A DNA stretch of 12,872 bases. Source: Verrucomicrobiota bacterium. GTDB lineage: Bacteria > Verrucomicrobiota > Verrucomicrobiia > Opitutales > Opitutaceae. The stretch lies in contig RFJS01000321.1 of NCBI GenBank assembly GCA_003694825.1, positions 1 to 12,872 of the forward strand. The letters run 5' to 3'. Each line of letters starts with the position of its first letter. Positions within the stretch are counted from its first letter, which is position 1. Position numbers and translations under genes: made by a program. This document shows positions 1-8,900 of this stretch, piece by piece. A model generated the notes under the pieces. The model worked only from the letters and a program-made list of their open reading frames with translations, was not told the origin of the DNA and did not search any database.

Positions 1-2
1 AC

Positions 3-2582
3 TTTCTGCAGTTCGGGGAAGTGTTCAATGGGGACCCTCGTTACCTGAGCCAATGGAGCACGGCCGCGGGGATCGACACCGTGCTGGATTTCGGCCTGGT
101 CTTTCAGATGCGGGAGTTCGTGTCGCGTGGCCGGTCCTCGGATACGCTCTACAACCTTTTCGACCAGGACGATCTTTATACCGACCACGACAGCAACGCC
201 GCATCGCTGGTGACGTTTCTGGGAAATCACGACATCGGCCGCTTCGGGTTTTTCCTGCGGGAGGACAATGCCCTGGCGCCGGACGAGCGCCTGCTCGATC
301 TCGCGGAGTTGGGCTATGGCCTGCTCTTTACCGTGCGTGGCCAGCCCTGTGTCTACTACGGGGATGAGCAGGGGATGGTCGGCACGGGCGGAGATACCGG
401 GGCGCGCGAGGATATGTTTGCCACGGCGGCATCCGGCTACCGCGACCTGCGGCGGATCGGGACGAGTGCCCGCGGCGATGTGGATAAGTATGACGAGGCG
501 CATCCGCTCTATAAGATGATCGCACACCTGGCCGAGCTGCGGCGGAGCCACGCGGCATTGCGCGACGGCGCGATGTGGTTGCGGCCGGTCGGCGATCAGC
601 GGGTGTTCGCCTTTTCGCGCGTCGATCGTGACGAGCGGCACGAATACGTGGTCGTGGCGAATAACTCGCGCACCGAGAGCGTCACCGTGACGGTGCCGAC
701 TTCGCAGGCGCCGGGTGGGCGGCTCGCGCGCGTCTTCGATTCGGAAATGCCGGGCGCGCCCGATGGGGCCGAGGTGACGGCCGACGCCCAGGGGCGGATG
801 ACGGTCCAGCTCGGACCGCTGCAGTTCGGCGTGTGGCGGGCGCGCGAGCCGCTCGGTGCGGGGACGCCCATCACCTCGCTGCAGGTCTCCGTGCCGTCAG
901 CGAACGGGGGCGTGATCACGGTGTGGCGGGAGACGACCGAAGGGCAGTCCTTTCCATCGCGGGCGGAAGTGCGGGCCGAGCTGTCGCCGCAGCCCGACTA
1001 CGCGGAAGTCACCTTCGCGCTGGAGCGCACGGATCGGCCAGGGCAGTTCGAAATCCTCGGAGTGGACGACGCGCCGCCGTATCGTGTCTATTGGCGCCCG
1101 CCGGCGGACCTGGAGCCGGGGCAGTCCTTTCGGATCGTGGCGACGGCCACGGATCGGCGCGGACACCACGCCGTCGGGTCGGCCGAGGGACTTTCGTATG
1201 CCCGCAGCGGCACGGTGGAGGTCGGGGTGAAGGGCAGCGAGATCCCGTCTTTCACGGCGATGCCGACGGGTGTATCCGTCGAGGCCGGCACGTCGGTGCG
1301 GCTGTCGGTGGCGGCGCAGGGCGTGCCGGAGCCCGTCCTCGAGTGGGTGACGAACGAGGGCGAGCCGGCCGGCGCCGGGGCGTGGATCAAGCTGCGCGAG
1401 CCCGATGAAGGCGACGGCGGGGCGTTTGCCGCCCGGGCGCGGAGTTTTGTCGCCACCGTGACGCATGTGCCGGCCGTGGTCGAGGTCGGCCCGCGCGCGC
1501 TGCCGCTGATCGTGACGCCACCGGAGAACCGACAGGTGCCGCTCGGCGGAAGTGTGGTGTTTTCCGTTGAGGTGGCTGGGGACGGCCCCTTCGCGTATCA
1601 ATGGACACACGACGGGGAGCTTCTCGCCGGGGCGGACGAGCCGTCGCTCACGCTCTCGGGCGTGCGTGCGGAGGATGCCGGGCGCTACGCGGTGCGGGTG
1701 AGCAATGGAGCGGGGACGATTGAAAGTCGGCCGGCATGGTTGCTCGTCGGCGACGCGGTCGAGGGCCGGTTGGTCAATCTCTCGGTGCGTTCGCGGGCCG
1801 GCGTCGGTGACGAGACGCTGATAGCCGGGTTTGTCGTGGACGACGCCGGCGGCGGCACGACCGGAGCCCTGGTCCGGGGCGTGGGGCCGACCCTCGCGGA
1901 GTTCGATGTCGAGGCGGCACTGGCGGATCCCGAGCTGGTGCTTTTCGGACCCGACGGTGGTGAGGTCGCCGCCAATGACAACTGGGGCGGATCGGATGCG
2001 CTCGTGGAGGCCTTCGGTCGGGTCGGCGCCTTCGAACTCGCCGCTTCGGACAGCCTCGATGCGGCGCTCTCCACCGGACTGAGCGGCGGCGCCTACACGC
2101 TGCATGTGCGTGGACGCGATGGCGCGGTGGGGGTGGCGTTGGCGGAGGTGTATCGCGATGCAGCCGCTGGTGACAGCGGGCGGTTGTTGAACGTCTCGAC
2201 GCGGTCTTTCGTCGGCACAGCCGACGAGAAGCTCATCGTCGGGTTTGCCGTCGATGGCACCGTGCCGAAGCGGATCCTCGTCAGGGGAATCGGGCCGACG
2301 CTGGCGATGTTCGGCGTCACCAGCGTGCTGCCGGATCCGGTGGTGAAGCTTTTTCGCGATGGAGAAGCGGCCGTGATCGCGGCAAATGACGACTGGGCCG
2401 GCGCCGCGGTGCTGGAGGACGCCTTCGGAGAGGTCGGCGCCTTCGCGCTCGCGGCGGACAGCCTGGATGCCGCGCTGGTCGAGACGCTGGCCCCCGGCAG
2501 CTATTCCGTGCACCTCGAGGGCTTCGGCGGCGATACCGGCATCGGTCTGGTGGAGGTCTACGAGCTGGGCGAGGTGCCTTGA
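3..2582 (+). CDS. GH13 alpha-amylase-family protein with Ig-like and C-terminal repeat domains (5' truncated)
   Basis: The frame is open to the left edge, so the start lies outside the window; the GTG at 21 falls inside the catalytic domain and is not a real start. Counting residues from nt 3, the sequence opens with FLQFGEVFNGDP, where E6 fits the GH13 general acid (conserved region III). Region IV is FLGNHDIGRF, with N75, H76 and the second catalytic-site Asp D77. RGQPCVYYGDEQGM is also typical of alpha-amylases. The family hydrolyses or transfers alpha-glucans. An amylase-type C-terminal beta domain follows (about residues 175-280), then two Ig-like regions (about 290-400 and 405-500), one canonical Ig I-set domain (about 500-585, with YQWTHDG and EDAGRYAVRVSNGAG) and two tandem repeats of about 130 residues. 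It is probably secreted or surface-exposed, but the signal peptide would lie outside the window. The substrate is not determined. It ends with TGA at 2580-2582. Confidence 0.9.
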   Translation, partial: FLQFGEVFNGDPRYLSQWSTAAGIDTVLDFGLVFQMREFVSRGRSSDTLYNLFDQDDLYTDHDSNAASLVTFLGNHDIGRFGFFLREDNALAPDERLLDLAELGYGLLFTVRGQPCVYYGDEQGMVGTGGDTGAREDMFATAASGYRDLRRIGTSARGDVDKYDEAHPLYKMIAHLAELRRSHAALRDGAMWLRPVGDQRVFAFSRVDRDERHEYVVVANNSRTESVTVTVPTSQAPGGRLARVFDSEMPGAPDGAEVTADAQGRMTVQLGPLQFGVWRAREPLGAGTPITSLQVSVPSANGGVITVWRETTEGQSFPSRAEVRAELSPQPDYAEVTFALERTDRPGQFEILGVDDAPPYRVYWRPPADLEPGQSFRIVATATDRRGHHAVGSAEGLSYARSGTVEVGVKGSEIPSFTAMPTGVSVEAGTSVRLSVAAQGVPEPVLEWVTNEGEPAGAGAWIKLREPDEGDGGAFAARARSFVATVTHVPAVVEVGPRALPLIVTPPENRQVPLGGSVVFSVEVAGDGPFAYQWTHDGELLAGADEPSLTLSGVRAEDAGRYAVRVSNGAGTIESRPAWLLVGDAVEGRLVNLSVRSRAGVGDETLIAGFVVDDAGGGTTGALVRGVGPTLAEFDVEAALADPELVLFGPDGGEVAANDNWGGSDALVEAFGRVGAFELAASDSLDAALSTGLSGGAYTLHVRGRDGAVGVALAEVYRDAAAGDSGRLLNVSTRSFVGTADEKLIVGFAVDGTVPKRILVRGIGPTLAMFGVTSVLPDPVVKLFRDGEAAVIAANDDWAGAAVLEDAFGEVGAFALAADSLDAALVETLAPGSYSVHLEGFGGDTGIGLVEVYELGEVP
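1765..2575 (+). repeat. Two tandem protein repeats of about 130 residues at the C-terminus of the amylase-like protein
   Basis: Repeat A spans about 1765-2160 and repeat B about 2185-2575. Both begin GRLVNLSVRSRAG / GRLLNVSTRSFVG. Both then contain LI(A/V)GF(V/A)VD, LVRG(V/I)GPTLA.F.V, DP.(L/V).LF and AAND(N/D)W(G/A), followed by AFG.VGAF.LAA.DSLDAAL, and both end with a VY motif (AEVYRDA / VEVYELG). The divergence shows an old duplication rather than a recent one. I recall this type of repeat from many extracellular Verrucomicrobia proteins. Its function is unknown; a beta-rich adhesion, spacer or sorting role is inference. Confidence 0.8.
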
Positions 2583-2750
2583 GTTCGTTTCCCGGGGATG
2601 GGATGGAGAGCCGATGGTGGATGGGAGCAAGGGGCGATCGTCTCGAGCCCGGGACAGGCAGGGCAAACGACCCGGTGGATCGGCGGTTTTTGCGTCCGGC
2701 TCTGAGGTTTTTCCCGCCGATGCCGATTTTGAGGGAAACTCCCTGTCCTC

Positions 2751-4277
2751 GTGGAAGACATCTACGCAACCCTGAAGGCGGCCAACCGGCTTCCGACTCT
2801 GCCGGCCGTGGCCATTCGTATTATCGAGCTGGCCAGCTCCGAGGCGACCTCGATCGAGGATGTCGCCGAGGCGATCCAGTGTGATCCCGCGCTGACGGCA
2901 CGGATCCTGAAGTGTCTCAGCTCGCCGCTGTTCGGGCTTGGGTTTGGCGGGAGCACGCTGGCCGAGGCGGTGGCGCGCATCGGCCTGCGCGGCACGCAGA
3001 TGATGGCCCTCTCCTTCACCCTCGTGTCGCAAAAGCATCGGGCCGCCTGTGCGAGCTTTGCCTTCGATCGTTTCTGGTCGGAATCTCTCGGCCGGGCGGT
3101 GGCGGCCCGCTGTCTCGCGCGGCACCTGCGCGGGTGGGATCCGGAAGAGGCTTTCATCACGGGGTTGCTGGCCCGCATCGGGCAGCTGGTTTTCGCCACA
3201 GGGGCGGGAACGCGCTATGAGGCCGTGCTCAGCGGTGTGGGGGAGGGACTGGCCGCCGACCTTGCGCGGCGCGAGCGAGCGGAGTTCGGCATCGATCATC
3301 TCGAGCTTGGCGAGCGGCTCCTGCGCGACTGGCAGTTGCCCGAGATCGTCTGGAAGACCATCGGGAATCTCTCCGGGGAGGCCACCGATGTCACGCGAGC
3401 TGTGCGTATCGTGCGGATCGCCGATGGCATCGCCCAGTTTCTCACCAATGTGGCCCGGCACAACGCCGATGACGTCCGGCTGCTCACGGACGAGGCGGTC
3501 GATCAACTCGAGGTGGAGGCGGGGGATTTTCGCGAACTGCTCGAGGAGGTCGGGCAGAATTGGACGATTTACGGCCAGATGCTCTCGGTGCCGACTTCGA
3601 AGGTGCCGGATCTCGCGCTGATCGAGGAGCAGGCCGAGGAGCGGCGCATGGCGCTGGAGATCGCGTCCGAGATCGAGGTAAACAACCTGCGAGCGGAAAA
3701 TGAACAGCTCGGCCAGGAGGCGCGCCGGGACCGGCTGACAGGTCTGTTCAATCGCGCCAGCTTCGACGACGCGCTTCCTCAGGCCCTGGTCGAGGCGGCC
3801 GCGACAGGGGATCCACTCACCCTGCTCATGATCGACGCGGACCACTTCAAGTCCGTCAATGACACCCACGGCCACCAGGTCGGCGACGGTGTGCTGCGGC
3901 ATCTCGCCGGGATCATCCAGGCGAACCTTCCCGAGACGGCCCGGGCCTTTCGCTACGGCGGAGAGGAGTTTGCCGTGATCGCACCGGCCTGCGGGACGGA
4001 ACCGGCCTGCGGGCTCGCCGAGACGATTCGCACTGCGGTCGAGCGCACCCCTTACGTCGAGGCGGCGCTTCGGCTCGATCTCACCGTCAGCATGGGGGTC
4101 GCCGTCACTGAAGTGGAGGGCGTGCCGCCGACGGCGGTCGGCCTCATCGCCTGGGCGGACGAGCGTCTCTACGAGGCCAAGCGGGGTGGGCGCAACGCCT
4201 GGCGCATCCGCCCGCCGGAGAAGACGCGTGTCGCGTGGTGGCGGCGGATCGGGCGAGTCTTTTCGCGCTCGAACTGA
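2751..4277 (+). CDS. HDOD domain - GGDEF diguanylate cyclase
   Basis: This 508-residue protein has an N-terminal HDOD domain (about 12-210), seen as LPTLPAVAIRIIEL, IEDVAEAIQCDPALTARILK and the later HLELGERLLRDWQLPEIVW. A charged helical linker (about 288-325) is a likely coiled-coil signalling helix, and a GGDEF domain covers about 326-485. The active-site motif is intact (GGEEF, 403-407), as is the metal-binding region IDADHFKSVNDTHGHQVGD (from 361). The protein should therefore make cyclic di-GMP from two GTP. The RxxD inhibitory site, expected just before RYGGEEF, is absent (PETARAF), so classical product inhibition is not predicted. No membrane segment is visible, so it is cytoplasmic. 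The GTG start yields a standard HDOD N-terminus. A GAGGGA at 2731-2736 could serve as an SD, but it is far from the start and lies in a small hairpin (AGGGA-AAC-TCCCT, 2732-2744). The gene is separated from its neighbours on both sides. Confidence 0.9.
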   Translation: MEDIYATLKAANRLPTLPAVAIRIIELASSEATSIEDVAEAIQCDPALTARILKCLSSPLFGLGFGGSTLAEAVARIGLRGTQMMALSFTLVSQKHRAACASFAFDRFWSESLGRAVAARCLARHLRGWDPEEAFITGLLARIGQLVFATGAGTRYEAVLSGVGEGLAADLARRERAEFGIDHLELGERLLRDWQLPEIVWKTIGNLSGEATDVTRAVRIVRIADGIAQFLTNVARHNADDVRLLTDEAVDQLEVEAGDFRELLEEVGQNWTIYGQMLSVPTSKVPDLALIEEQAEERRMALEIASEIEVNNLRAENEQLGQEARRDRLTGLFNRASFDDALPQALVEAAATGDPLTLLMIDADHFKSVNDTHGHQVGDGVLRHLAGIIQANLPETARAFRYGGEEFAVIAPACGTEPACGLAETIRTAVERTPYVEAALRLDLTVSMGVAVTEVEGVPPTAVGLIAWADERLYEAKRGGRNAWRIRPPEKTRVAWWRRIGRVFSRSN

Positions 4278-4399
4278 AAGCAGACGGCACGCCGCCGCGC
4301 CACGTGCCTGCCGGGCATCCGCGGGGGAGCAGGTGCGAGGGGGAGGGAGAGGCTGTGGTCGCGCGCATCGGCCCTTCGCCCTTGCTCGCCGTCGCGCCC

Positions 4400-4432
4400 G
4401 GCGCGAAGAACGAGTGTGCGCGCCATTTTTTT
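4400..4432 (+). terminator. Probable intrinsic terminator of the HDOD-GGDEF gene
   Basis: An all-GC 6-bp stem, GGCGCG (4400-4405) with CGCGCC (4419-4424), encloses a 13-nt loop and is followed by A and seven Ts (4426-4432). It lies 123 nt after the stop codon. A second hairpin, TCGCGC-CCG-GCGCGA (4392-4406), overlaps its left arm and could compete with it. The stretch from 4278 to 4391 shows nothing else that I can support. Confidence 0.6.
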
Positions 4433-4515
4433 CAGGAGGGCGCCGGTTTATAGGTCGGCCATCCGTGATCTTCCGTAGGGGTTGTGTGAAATTTGCCGAC
4501 GGTGGGCTGAAAACC

Positions 4516-4544
4516 TTGACGGAGATTTGACGACCACCATATCT
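4516..4544 (+). promoter_or_regulatory. Candidate promoter of the nrdB-nrdA operon
   Basis: TTGACG (4516-4521) resembles a -35 element. ATATCT (4539-4544), 17 bp downstream, is a weak -10 candidate and lies inside the first NrdR box, a usual position for a repressor. The assignment rests on this overlap and on the position upstream of nrdB; the -10 match is poor. Confidence 0.4.
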
Positions 4545-4551
4545 CGTGGTC
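4532..4551 (+). promoter_or_regulatory. NrdR box 1
   Basis: The sequence GACCACCATATCTCGTGGTC has 6-bp inverted arms GACCAC/GTGGTC around an 8-bp AT-rich core. The inner 16 bp (4534-4549) agree closely with the NrdR consensus acaCwAtATaTwGtgt. NrdR is the zinc-finger/ATP-cone repressor of ribonucleotide reductase genes and binds paired boxes. The site lies 140 bp upstream of the nrdB start and 32 bp from box 2. Confidence 0.85.
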
Positions 4552-4563
4552 CTCGGACATCCC

Positions 4564-4583
4564 GACCACAATACCTTGTGGTC
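4564..4583 (+). promoter_or_regulatory. NrdR box 2
   Basis: The sequence GACCACAATACCTTGTGGTC has the same outer arms as box 1 and a different 8-bp core. The inner 16 bp (4566-4581) match the NrdR consensus apart from the centre and the outermost bases. The box-to-box distance of 32 bp, about three helical turns, is the spacing typical of cooperative NrdR pairs. Confidence 0.85.
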
Positions 4584-4690
4584 AGCAACTCGTGAGGAAC
4601 TTTTCCTCGCCCCCCGGAGCTGGCTGCGGATTGTCGGGATCGACCGCTGCTTTTCCTCCTCTTTCCAACCTCTCTCTCGCGATCCAACCT

Positions 4691-5776
4691 ATGAACAAGA
4701 CCTACCAGATCGGCAATCGCACATTCGTGCTCGATCAGGCCAAAGCCGAGGCCGCCTTCGCCGCCAAGAAAGTCATCCTCGGGCGGGAAACCATGACCTT
4801 CAACCTCCTCCCGCTCAAATACCAGTGGGCCTACGATCTCTACCGCACGATGAAGGCCAACCACTGGGAGCCCGAGGACATCCCCATGGGCAAGGACATC
4901 GAGCAGTGGAAGGATGCCGATCTGCTCACGGACGTCGAACGGTGGATCATCATGATGGGCATCGGCTACTTCTCGGCCGCCGAGGGGATCGTCGGGGACA
5001 ACATCATCCACGTCGTCCGCGAGCTCGTCACCGCGCCCGAACTCAAGCTCGTCCTCGGCCGTCACGCGCACGAGGAGAACATCCACGCCGACAGCCTCCT
5101 CTACATGATCAGCTCGCTGGGCATCAACCCCCACGAGTGCGAGGCCATGTTTGAGGACATCGAGACGATCCGCAAAAAGAACGAGTTCGTCACCCGCACC
5201 TCACACCTGTTGCGGCGCGATCTCGATCTGAACGACCCGAAGAACAAGCAGCTTTTCGGCAAGAACATCTTCGTCTTCGGCCAGTGCATGGAGGGAACGC
5301 AATTCTACGGCCTGTTCGGCATGGTGCTCTCCCTCTATCGGCAGAACAAATTTTCCGGCATCGGCCAGATGTTTCGCTACACTCTGCGCGACGAGTCCAA
5401 CCACATCGAACTCTTCCGCAACCTCTTCATGGATCTTGTCAGCGAGAACCCGGAGATCTGGACTGATGAATACAAGGAAGAACTCCGGGAAACCATGCGC
5501 GAGGCCGTCGCCCTCGAAAAGGAATTCATCCGCGACTGCCTTCCGGTCAACGCCGTCGGCTTGCGCGTGGAAGACTTTCTTCAATACATCGACTACATCG
5601 CCGACCGGCGCCTCGCCGGCTGCGGTCTCGAGCCGTTGACCGGCGGCGTGGCGAATCCTCTGCCGTGGCTTGCGGAGATGATGGACATCAAGAAGGAACA
5701 GAACTTCTTCGAAGGCCGCGTCACCGAGTATCAGAAAGCCTCCGCTCTCGAAGTCGCGGACGACGACGAACTCTGA
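4691..5776 (+). CDS. nrdB: Class I ribonucleotide reductase beta subunit, class Ic-like (Leu in place of the radical Tyr)
   Basis: This 361-residue small subunit supplies the oxidant that starts ribonucleotide reduction in NrdA. The dinuclear metal ligands are all present: E98 (FSAAEGIV), E129 and H132 (EENIH), E201 (MEGTQFY), and E235 and H238 (RDESNH). The residue four after H132, which is the radical Tyr in classes Ia/Ib, is L136. The first ligand is Glu instead of Asp. Both features match the class Ic (Chlamydia trachomatis-type, Mn/Fe cofactor) pattern. W59, Y138 and Y230 also sit at positions corresponding to the functional Trp and Tyr residues of the chlamydial enzyme. I chose the ATG at 4691 (MNKTYQIGNRTFVLD). 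The frame extends to a GTG at 4592, but that stretch reads as non-conserved leader, and 4592 follows the NrdR boxes by only 8 bp. No clear SD is visible. The gene is first in an operon with nrdA, 214 bp downstream. Confidence 0.93.
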   Translation: MNKTYQIGNRTFVLDQAKAEAAFAAKKVILGRETMTFNLLPLKYQWAYDLYRTMKANHWEPEDIPMGKDIEQWKDADLLTDVERWIIMMGIGYFSAAEGIVGDNIIHVVRELVTAPELKLVLGRHAHEENIHADSLLYMISSLGINPHECEAMFEDIETIRKKNEFVTRTSHLLRRDLDLNDPKNKQLFGKNIFVFGQCMEGTQFYGLFGMVLSLYRQNKFSGIGQMFRYTLRDESNHIELFRNLFMDLVSENPEIWTDEYKEELRETMREAVALEKEFIRDCLPVNAVGLRVEDFLQYIDYIADRRLAGCGLEPLTGGVANPLPWLAEMMDIKKEQNFFEGRVTEYQKASALEVADDDEL

Positions 5777-5782
5777 TCGCCC

Positions 5783-5892
5783 GGTCCGCCGGACCCCCGC
5801 AAGGTATCAATTTATCAAGGACGGCTTCGGCCGTCCGCCCACCGACCCTCAACCCCAGACCAGGACACAGCCGGAATACCCCGCCTCCGGGG
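5783..5892 (+). other. Cluster of three hairpins in the nrdB-nrdA gap
   Basis: The 214-bp gap holds GGTCC-GCC-GGACC (5783-5795), then a perfect 7-bp stem GGACGGC/GCCGTCC with a UUCG tetraloop (5819-5836), then CCCCG-CCTC-CGGGG (5879-5892). None is followed by a T-run, so they are not obvious terminators. They could stabilise the nrdB mRNA 3' end, mark an RNA-processing site, or lower nrdA expression relative to nrdB. Confidence 0.5.
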
Positions 5893-5990
5893 AAGCTCTG
5901 CCCGGCGCGGAGCCTCACCCCGACAGCACTGCGCGCTTGTTCAACCGCTTCTCCAGCCAACCAACATACCTCCTCAGCCTGCTCACAGCC

Positions 5991-8900
5991 ATGCCGACCA
6001 ACATTCAGCTCGAAGAAGATCTCACCCTCAAGCGGTTCGTCACGGTCCCGCCCGACCAGAAACCCAGCTTCAACTGGCGCGGCCTCATCCCCGACGACGA
6101 GCGCCGTCACGAGGCCATCCGCGTCGTCTGCCCGCATGGCGAGGAAGCCTTCGATCTCGGCGAAGTCGTCGACACCATCGGCCGGGGCCTCACCAACGTC
6201 CTCCTCGCCCACGAAGAGCAGGACATTTTCAATGAGCAGAACCGCAACTGGGTGGAAAAAACCGCCCGCCGTATCGCGGCCGCCCTCGAGGCGCGGCTCA
6301 CCGAGGAGACGCCCGTGCGCATCACGCTCAGCGATCTCTATGCCCTCATCGAGAGCATCCTCGTCGCCGACAAGGCCTACGAAGTCGCCAAGAGCATCCT
6401 CATCCACCGCTCCCGCAAGCTCGGCGCCACCATGGGCGAACGGTTTGTGCCGGTGCGCCTGATACGTCGCAATGGGCACATCGTCCCGTGGAACGAGGCC
6501 AAGATCGAAATCGCCGTCCGCAAGGCCTTCCTCACGCTCGAGCGCGATTCCGCTCCGGCCGTCGACATCGCCCGCGCCGTCACCGAGCGCGTCCTCCAGT
6601 CCCGCCAGGCCTTCATGCACATCGAGGAAGTCCAGGACCTCGTGCAGGAAGAGCTGATGCGCCAGGGCTATTTCAAAGTGGCCGAGCAATACATCCTCTA
6701 TCGAGCCCAGCGCGCTCAGATCCGCGCCCGCGAGCGCGTCGAGCCCGAGCCGGCCCCCGAACAGAATCAGCTCGTCGTGGTCAAGCGCTCCGGTGGCGAA
6801 AACTACTTCTGGGACGGCGTCGATCTGCGCAAGCGCATCGAATTCGCCCGCATCGGCCTCGATCTGTCGCTCTCGGATGACGAGATCGAGACCGAGCTTC
6901 GCCGCTCCATCTTCGATGAGATCTCGCAGAAGGATCTCAACAACACCATCGTGCTCAACGCCAAGACCCTCATCGAGCGCGACGCCGACTTTGCGAAGTT
7001 CGCCGGCCGCATCCAGCTCACCTACATCTACGAGGAAGTCCTCGGCTGGGACATCGTGCGGGACGGCATCGGCGCCCTGAAGGAATTTCATCGGCGCTAC
7101 TTCCGGCACTACATTGCGCGCGGCATCGAGATCAAGCGCCTCAACCCCGCGCTCGAGTCCTACGACCTCGACAAGCTCGCCGAAGCGCTCGATCCCTCCG
7201 CCGATCTCGAGTTCGACTTCCTCGGCATCCAGACCCTCTACGATCGCTACCTCATCGTCGACAAGACCATCAAGCCGGCCCGCCGCCTCGAAACGCCCCA
7301 GCTTTTCTGGATGCGTGTCGCTATGGGCCTCTACCTCGGGGAGGCGGAAAACCGCGAGGACCACGTCCTCTCCCTCTACCAGCTCTACAAAAGCCGCCGC
7401 TTCTGCAGCAGCACCCCCACGCTCTTCAACTCCGGCACGCCGCACTCCCAGCTCTCCTCCTGCTACCTCTACTGGGTCGACGACTCCATCGAGGGCATCA
7501 TGCAGCGAGGCATCGCCGAAAACGCCTACCTCGCCAAGTGGGCCGGCGGCCTCGGCGGCTCCTGGACCAGCGTCCGTGGCACCGGCGCCTACATCGCCGG
7601 CACCAACGGCGAATCCCAGGGCGTCATCCCCTTTCTCAAGCTGCACAACGACCAGCTCGTCGCCGTCAACCAGGGAGGCAAGCGCAAGGGCTCGGGCTGC
7701 GCCTACCTCGAGTCCTGGCACAACGACATCTTCGACTTCCTCGAGCTGCGCCGCAACACCGGTGACGACCGTCGACGCACCCACGACATGAATACGGCCA
7801 ACTGGATTCCGGACCTCTTCATGAAGCGCATGGAGGCCCGCCAGCACTGGACCCTCTACCGCTCGTCGGAGACGCCGGACCTGCACCACCTCTACGGCCG
7901 CAAATTCGAGGAACGCTACGTCGAATACGAAAAAATGGCCGAAGAGGGGAAGATCTGGAGCAAGCGCATCCCGGCCATCGAGCTGTGGAAAAAAATGCTC
8001 CAGATGCTCTTCGAGACCGGCCACCCGTGGATCACCTTCAAGGATCCCTGCAACATCCGCTCCCCGCAGGACCACGTCGGCGTGATCCACTCCTCCAACC
8101 TCTGCACCGAGATCACCCTCAACACCGGGCCGGACGAAACCGCAGTCTGCAATCTCGGCTCCGTCGTGCTCGACAATCACCTCAAGGAGGATGGCTCGCT
8201 CGATCTCGAGAAACTTCGCGAAACCGTGCGCATCGCCATCAGGGCCCTCGACAACGTCATCGACCTGAACTTCTACCCGACCGAAGCGGCGAAGCGCTCG
8301 AACCCCCGCCACCGGCCCATCGGCCTCGGCGTCATGGGCCTGGCCAACGCCCTTTACAAGAAGAACCTGTCCTTCGCCTCAGAGGCCGCCGTCGAATTCA
8401 ACGACGAGTTCATGGAGGCCATCGCCTACTTCGCCTACGAGGCCTCCAGCGACCTCGCGGCCGAGCGCGGCAGCTACTCCACCTTCAAGGGGTCGAAGTG
8501 GGATCGCGGTCTCCTGCCGCCGGATACGCTCAAGCTCCTCGCGGAAGAGCGGGGCGAGCCCATCGACGTGCCGGCCGGCGGGCGCATAGACTGGGATGCG
8601 CTGCGGGAAAAAATCCGCCGGCAGGGCATGCGCAACAGCAACGTGCTCGCCATCGCGCCCACCGCCACGATCTCCAACATCATGGGCACCTCGCCCTGCA
8701 TCGAACCGACCTACAAAAACCTCTACGTCAAATCCAACCTCTCCGGCGAGTTCATCGTTCTCAACCAGTATCTCGTGCGCGACCTCAAGGCCCGCGGGCT
8801 GTGGAACCGCGACATAATCGACGACCTGAAATACTTCGATGGTGAACTCACCAACATCGCGGCCGTTCCCGATGACCTGAAGGAGAAATACCGCACGGCC

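Noticed and set aside
4465..4530. Short leader peptide (GTG start, about 21 codons) ending just before NrdR box 1.
   Set aside because: No ribosome binding site at a suitable distance and no regulatory codon pattern; it would also end upstream of the likely transcription start.
897..4571. A 1224-codon open frame on the minus strand across the amylase and HDOD-GGDEF genes.
   Set aside because: It is antisense to two well-supported genes, its translation is Arg/His/Pro-rich and low in recognisable structure, and it is explained by the codon bias of GC-rich DNA.
4592..4690. Longer N-terminus of NrdB from the GTG at 4592.
   Set aside because: The extra 33 residues are not NrdB-like, and the region just after the NrdR boxes is better read as the 5' leader.
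5721..8312. An 863-codon open frame on the minus strand across nrdB-nrdA.
   Set aside because: It is the mirror of nrdA codons, rich in Val/Glu/Asp/Gly runs without domains; nrdA is certain in the other strand.
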